The notes under the pieces are model-generated. The model made no database searches, had not been told where the DNA came from, and was given only the letters and a program-made list of their open reading frames with translations. A program made the position numbers and the translations under genes. A stretch of 64,000 bases of DNA from Thuidium tamariscinum (lineage: Eukaryota > Streptophyta > Bryopsida > Hypnales > Thuidiaceae). Where the stretch lies: the NCBI GenBank assembly GCA_947034885.2, contig OX344750.2, positions 14,564,053-14,628,052 on the forward strand, given 5' to 3'. Below are positions 53,701 to 59,055 of the stretch, piece by piece. Each line of letters opens with the position of its first letter. The first letter of the stretch is position 1.

Positions 53701-56700
53701 AAGAATTAACCAAAAAAAACTGTGAATTTCTTAAGCCAAGAGAAAAAAAAAGTGAAGTCATTTAAAAAAAATCTATTTATAATAAAATTTTAGCTTTATG
53801 ACCATGAACCTATGACTGTGGACCTATGACCGTGGAAATGTGGTTAATGTATTTTAAATTTTCAAACCCTACTATCTCTAAAGGGCCTCTCAATACCTTC
53901 CAAAAAAAAAATTCTTTTTTTGAGGTTCAAAATCCAGAATTTAACAAGGGGTTTTCGAGGGTGACAGAGTCGTGAAAAAAAAAAAAAGTTTTTTTTTTTT
54001 CCCCCGACTTTATCACCATGAAATTGATCTCTCGGTACCGAGAGAAGGTTTTTGAGGGTGAAAAGTCGCAACAAAAATGAACTAGTAATATAGTCGGAAA
54101 AAAAGAAAAAAAAGTTGAAAAAAACGAAAAAAAAGTTTTGAGAGCTCCAAAGCCCTCTACCTCCAAACCCCTTTCAACATCAAGAGGGATTTTAGAAGGT
54201 GATGGAGTTGCAAAAAAAATTTGAAAAATTAAAAAAAGGACTAAAAAGAAAATTGAAAAAAATTGAAACTTTTTTTATTTTTAAAGTTTTTAAAGTCACA
54301 AATTTCAAATCTCATGAGGGGGATACTAGATATAAAAATCCAAAATTCTTAAAGCACGATAATAGGTCCATGCCCTAAAAATCACTAAAAATTTCACCAA
54401 AAATTCTAGACTCACAAGCTCACGGGCTCATAGGCTCACGCTCGCAGGCTGACAAAATAGCATCCCCGATTCTAGAGATGTTAATTGCTAAGTGATCATT
54501 AAAATTTATGACTATAAAAGTCCCTCATGAGATATAAAATAAATATGTTATTTCTTAAACATTATTTGTGAAAATTATTGAATTCTAATAAACTAATATA
54601 AATTTTGCCACAAAATATGTTTTAATATGAATATAGTATACATGTTTTTCTTAATTTTTAACTCAAGATTTGTTCTTTTTTCAAGTGATGTAAACACTTT
54701 AGATTGTTTTGTAATTATAAAGATCTTTTATATACATGAGATTTTCAAATTCTTTCAATTTCTGTTTTTTATAGTAGAAAAATGTAGAATTTAAAGATCT
54801 CTATTAATACTATTTTATTTGAAAATAGATAAAATACATATAGTTTATAAAATCTAAGTGGATAAATTCAAATAATATTTATAATTGTAGATGATATTCT
54901 TAATAAATATTTTGTGATCCTAGATCTAATAAAAATACTCAAAGTCTCAATTTATGGAATGTAATGGTTAATTTTATTATCAAATTTATATTATAAGTAA
55001 CTTGTTGTTGTAGGACATTGAACATTTGAAAGCACCTTTTTTAGAACACTTGGAAAGATGTATTGCAAATCGTAAGATTACTGAAGAAAGGTTGCGTAAA
55101 GAGGTAATGTAGAAATTAAATTGATTTGAGTGGATTAGTTCAATAGCTACAAGTGGTATTCACTCCTTTCAACTAAACATTTCAAATTTTTAAAATCTTT
55201 TTTAAGTATAAAAGATTACTATTTTTAATTTCAAAACCTATTGATGAAAGTCTTTTTTGGATTTTTTAAGTCCTTGAAAATAATCAAATTTTAACCTTTA
55301 AATTTTTAACATGCTCAATGTGAGTTTTCTAGGATTTAGGAGAGATTTTATAGACTTTGAGCACTAATAATTCTATAAACTTTTTAATTATTCTGTAACT
55401 GTCAAATTCAGTGTACAATAATTTATTTATCTTGAACTTCCAATGAATCTTTCAAAAGACATTAGATTTTTCTATTTTCCATTTGAAATGGATTTCAGAA
55501 AATTCATTTTTCGAAGCTAATAAAGTCTCAAATCATTGTCAAAATCATAATTTATTCTAGGAGCTTTGAGTGATCATTATTAATAAAATAAAAATTACAA
55601 GGAATTTTTTTGCCAAAAATATTAAAAATAATTTTTACTTCAATTTTTAAGTTTTCAAATAAATTCTATAGATGGTATATTGAATGAAGAATCATAAATA
55701 CCTCTTGGGATTGAATCCTTCTTCATCATATACATTTTTAATTCAACATGTTTTTTATAAATTCAATGTGATAATTTAATATGATTTTTTGGTTAATTTT
55801 ATATGGTTTTTCAAAATCATTTTGTCAACATATCATCAATATTTACAATTTGTAATTTATTTTTGAGCTTAAGCAAACACATGTTTGAAAAAATCTTTTT
55901 TTTTCTTGTAGTGCTCATATTTTTAAAAACAACACAAAATTTTCATTTGGTATTTTCAATTTGTCATGACTAATATGTAGTCAACATTTCTTAGGTAATG
56001 ATGTATGGTTGTAAGAGAAACAAAATCTTATCTTTTTGTCTCTTAAATCACAAAGAATTTTGATTGGTTTTTTATTTTTAAATTTAATTTGCTACACACA
56101 TTATAATTCTTTATTTTGAAAAAATGTTCTTAAGTGAAAGCACTATGGAACTACTATCTTTAGTTCAAAACTAAAGATTTTAGCATATTGAAATCCATTT
56201 AACCTATACAATCCACAATTTAAAAAATAATTGTATTTTAGTTTCTTATAAAATTAGTTTCAATGCATTATATTTGACACATTTGAATCTTAGGTTGAAG
56301 AGAAAAAAAGGACATTACAAGATTTTCGAATTGATATAGAGAAGTTCATTTTTCAAGAAAAGGATATTGATAGCCTTCCAAATTTTTTCAATATAGTAAT
56401 TACATCAATATATATATACATATATATAATATAATATTAACTAAAATTATAAATACAAATATATGAATATTATAATTTTTTAGTTTTTGCTATTAAATTT
56501 AAGAGCAAAAGACTCTCAAACTAATAATCTAAATCACATTAGTTTGGATTGATAAATAATTCTAACATTTTATTTAGAAAAATCAAATTGAAGATAAATC
56601 ATATATGAATTTACTTATTTACTTAAATGAGTTGAATATTAGTAAAAAAATTATTATTAAATTTTATATTTAAATATTTAAAATTAAAAAATTTATTCAA

Positions 56701-59002
56701 AAGGAACTATACTATTTTCTTATGCTATTATAAAAATTGACAAAAGCATTTATAGGGAATTTTTCATGTAACAACTACTCATGCTAAGGAATTTTTGTTG
56801 CCTTTACTACAAAAAGCATTGGAAAATATTTATAAATTGCTACCCAAAATGGGTGGAGAATTGTTGCAAGTTTGTTGTTTCTTATTCCATTTCATTGAAA
56901 TTTTGATATTGTTTGAAAGTTGAATCTGATGAGGATAATTGAATAATAATGATTCTAGAAATTGAAATAAATATCTTGAGTTCTAAATGCATTGTTTGGA
57001 ATTTATTTTGTTTTAACACCATGTCAAATATTCACAAATACATTTTGAATTTGAGATGTTTAAGATTAATTTCAAGTTTAAGAAAATACTTTATTTTATT
57101 TTGATTGATTTTTAGGAATTTATGAATGAAATACATGAAGCAGAAAAAAAGTTACGAGTTGTACCATCTACAGTGGAAGAATTTGTGGATGTTGCAAGCT
57201 TTAATGAGGTCTAAATAGTGGTTGATTGTGTAATAATTTTTTAATTCTGATATAAATTTATTAATTATTGTAATTTTTAATTTGATTGGTTTTATTATCT
57301 CATATGCCTAGTTTTTAGATATTATTCAAATTTGAATATAGAATGTATATATAGATGTAAAGACAAAAATTATTGATCTTTATTTTTATACATCAATGAA
57401 TTTGGAGATTAAAAGTTCAAAATAATTTTTTTTAATTCTTGAATATAAATATGATTGCAATTAAATAACAAGTAACAAAAAAATTTACATTTTTATTTGT
57501 TGTCCTAGGGATTTTGGATTATTGTATAATTTTCCAAAATAAAAACCTTATAATTAAGTGAAAATTTTAAAGATATATTATAATAATTTTATTTTCTTAA
57601 GTTTATAAAATATGAAAAATTTTGGTCATAAAAAATCATTGATGAATGATTTCATGATAATATAATGAACACAAGTATATCTTTGTATTGAAGCTATGAA
57701 ACATAGTGCATTGTATTGTTTGGAGAAATCAATAACCATATATGACTTTTAAAATTGCCAATGTTTGCAATGTTCTTAATTCCTAATGACTTGGAAAAAG
57801 TGCATTTTTTGAATGGGCCTAAACTACCAAAGAATTTGAATAATTTATTTTCTCACTTTTTCTTAAGATTGGATAGTACTATAAGATTTTATAGTGCACA
57901 TTGAGAGTGGGTACATGAAAATTTTGGAATACTCAACCCCTAAAGGTTTTTGACTATGTTTTCACCAAAAATGCTCCAAAACTGCCATTTCTAATACAAG
58001 TGCAATTTTTTTTTTAAAAACACATTTTTGACTCATGTAATAGTAGGATCTTTAAGTAAGGTGGTTTGTAAACATGTGGAAAAAAATTCAGAAATTTACA
58101 CCATGTAGATTGCAAGATATAAGCACTTGAATTGACAAAAATTGTTTTTTTATCCCTGCAAAAATCCGGGCAGCTGCACTTCACGAGGTCATATTTGTGT
58201 GAAAAAAATTTCAAAATGGTGGTCACTCTTTGAATTCATACTTCAATGCAAGTTGGATACATCCACAAAAATTTCAAACCATTTGGAACTGTACAACATA
58301 TAGGAAAAAATAAGTAAGTAGAAAAAAATAAAAAATGAGCCAAAATACTAAATTGTGAACATTTTATTCATGGAATTGAAAATTTTCAATCCCAACGGTT
58401 AAAATGTTGTAATAAACAATCTACACCTTCTGTTTTTATTTTTTTTCAAAAATATGAAAAATTGAATTAAATGAAGAATCTCAAACTTTTTTTGTACTGT
58501 AGAGATTCTGTAGCTGGCCGCAAACTACCCGAAACTCAAAATCTTCATAACTTTTGATTCATTGATCAGAATGGATTGATTCAAAGCTTCCCATGTGTGT
58601 ATAAATCTAAAGAATCAATTTGAAATTTTACTTTTCAAAAAAAAGTTTTTTTTTGAAGTTTTTTCATCTGCCCAGGCTGCCCGCTGGGTAAAGAAAACAA
58701 CATATCCTGCCATAACTTTTTAACCGTGAAGTCAAAAGTTATGAAAATTGTTGAGCCTTAAAGGTACTCCTTGGGTATACATTGTATCAAAATTTCAAAG
58801 AAAAAAATAAAGACACCATCCGTAGTAAGCTGCCCAAAAAATTTATAATCTCAAAAAACGTTGTTCAGGGCTTTAGGGGTTAATATTTTGTGTGACAATT
58901 TCTTGTGGATATCAATTACAAAGAAATAATAATTTTTTTGAATTTCATTGTCAAGATAAAGAATAAACATTTTTAATAAACCAAAAGCATCATTTATCAA
59001 AC

Positions 59003-59055
<53 letters not shown>

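Larger units (their letters stand above)
49735..55013 (+). other. Intron 8 (5.3 kb)
   Basis: GTATGT donor and TTGTAG acceptor. Contains a partial TTAA-family copy (50880-51543) and the second hAT-like element (53633-54468). Between them there is AT-rich DNA with no coding signal; minus-strand frames at 53229-54166 come from the repeats. Confidence 0.7.
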
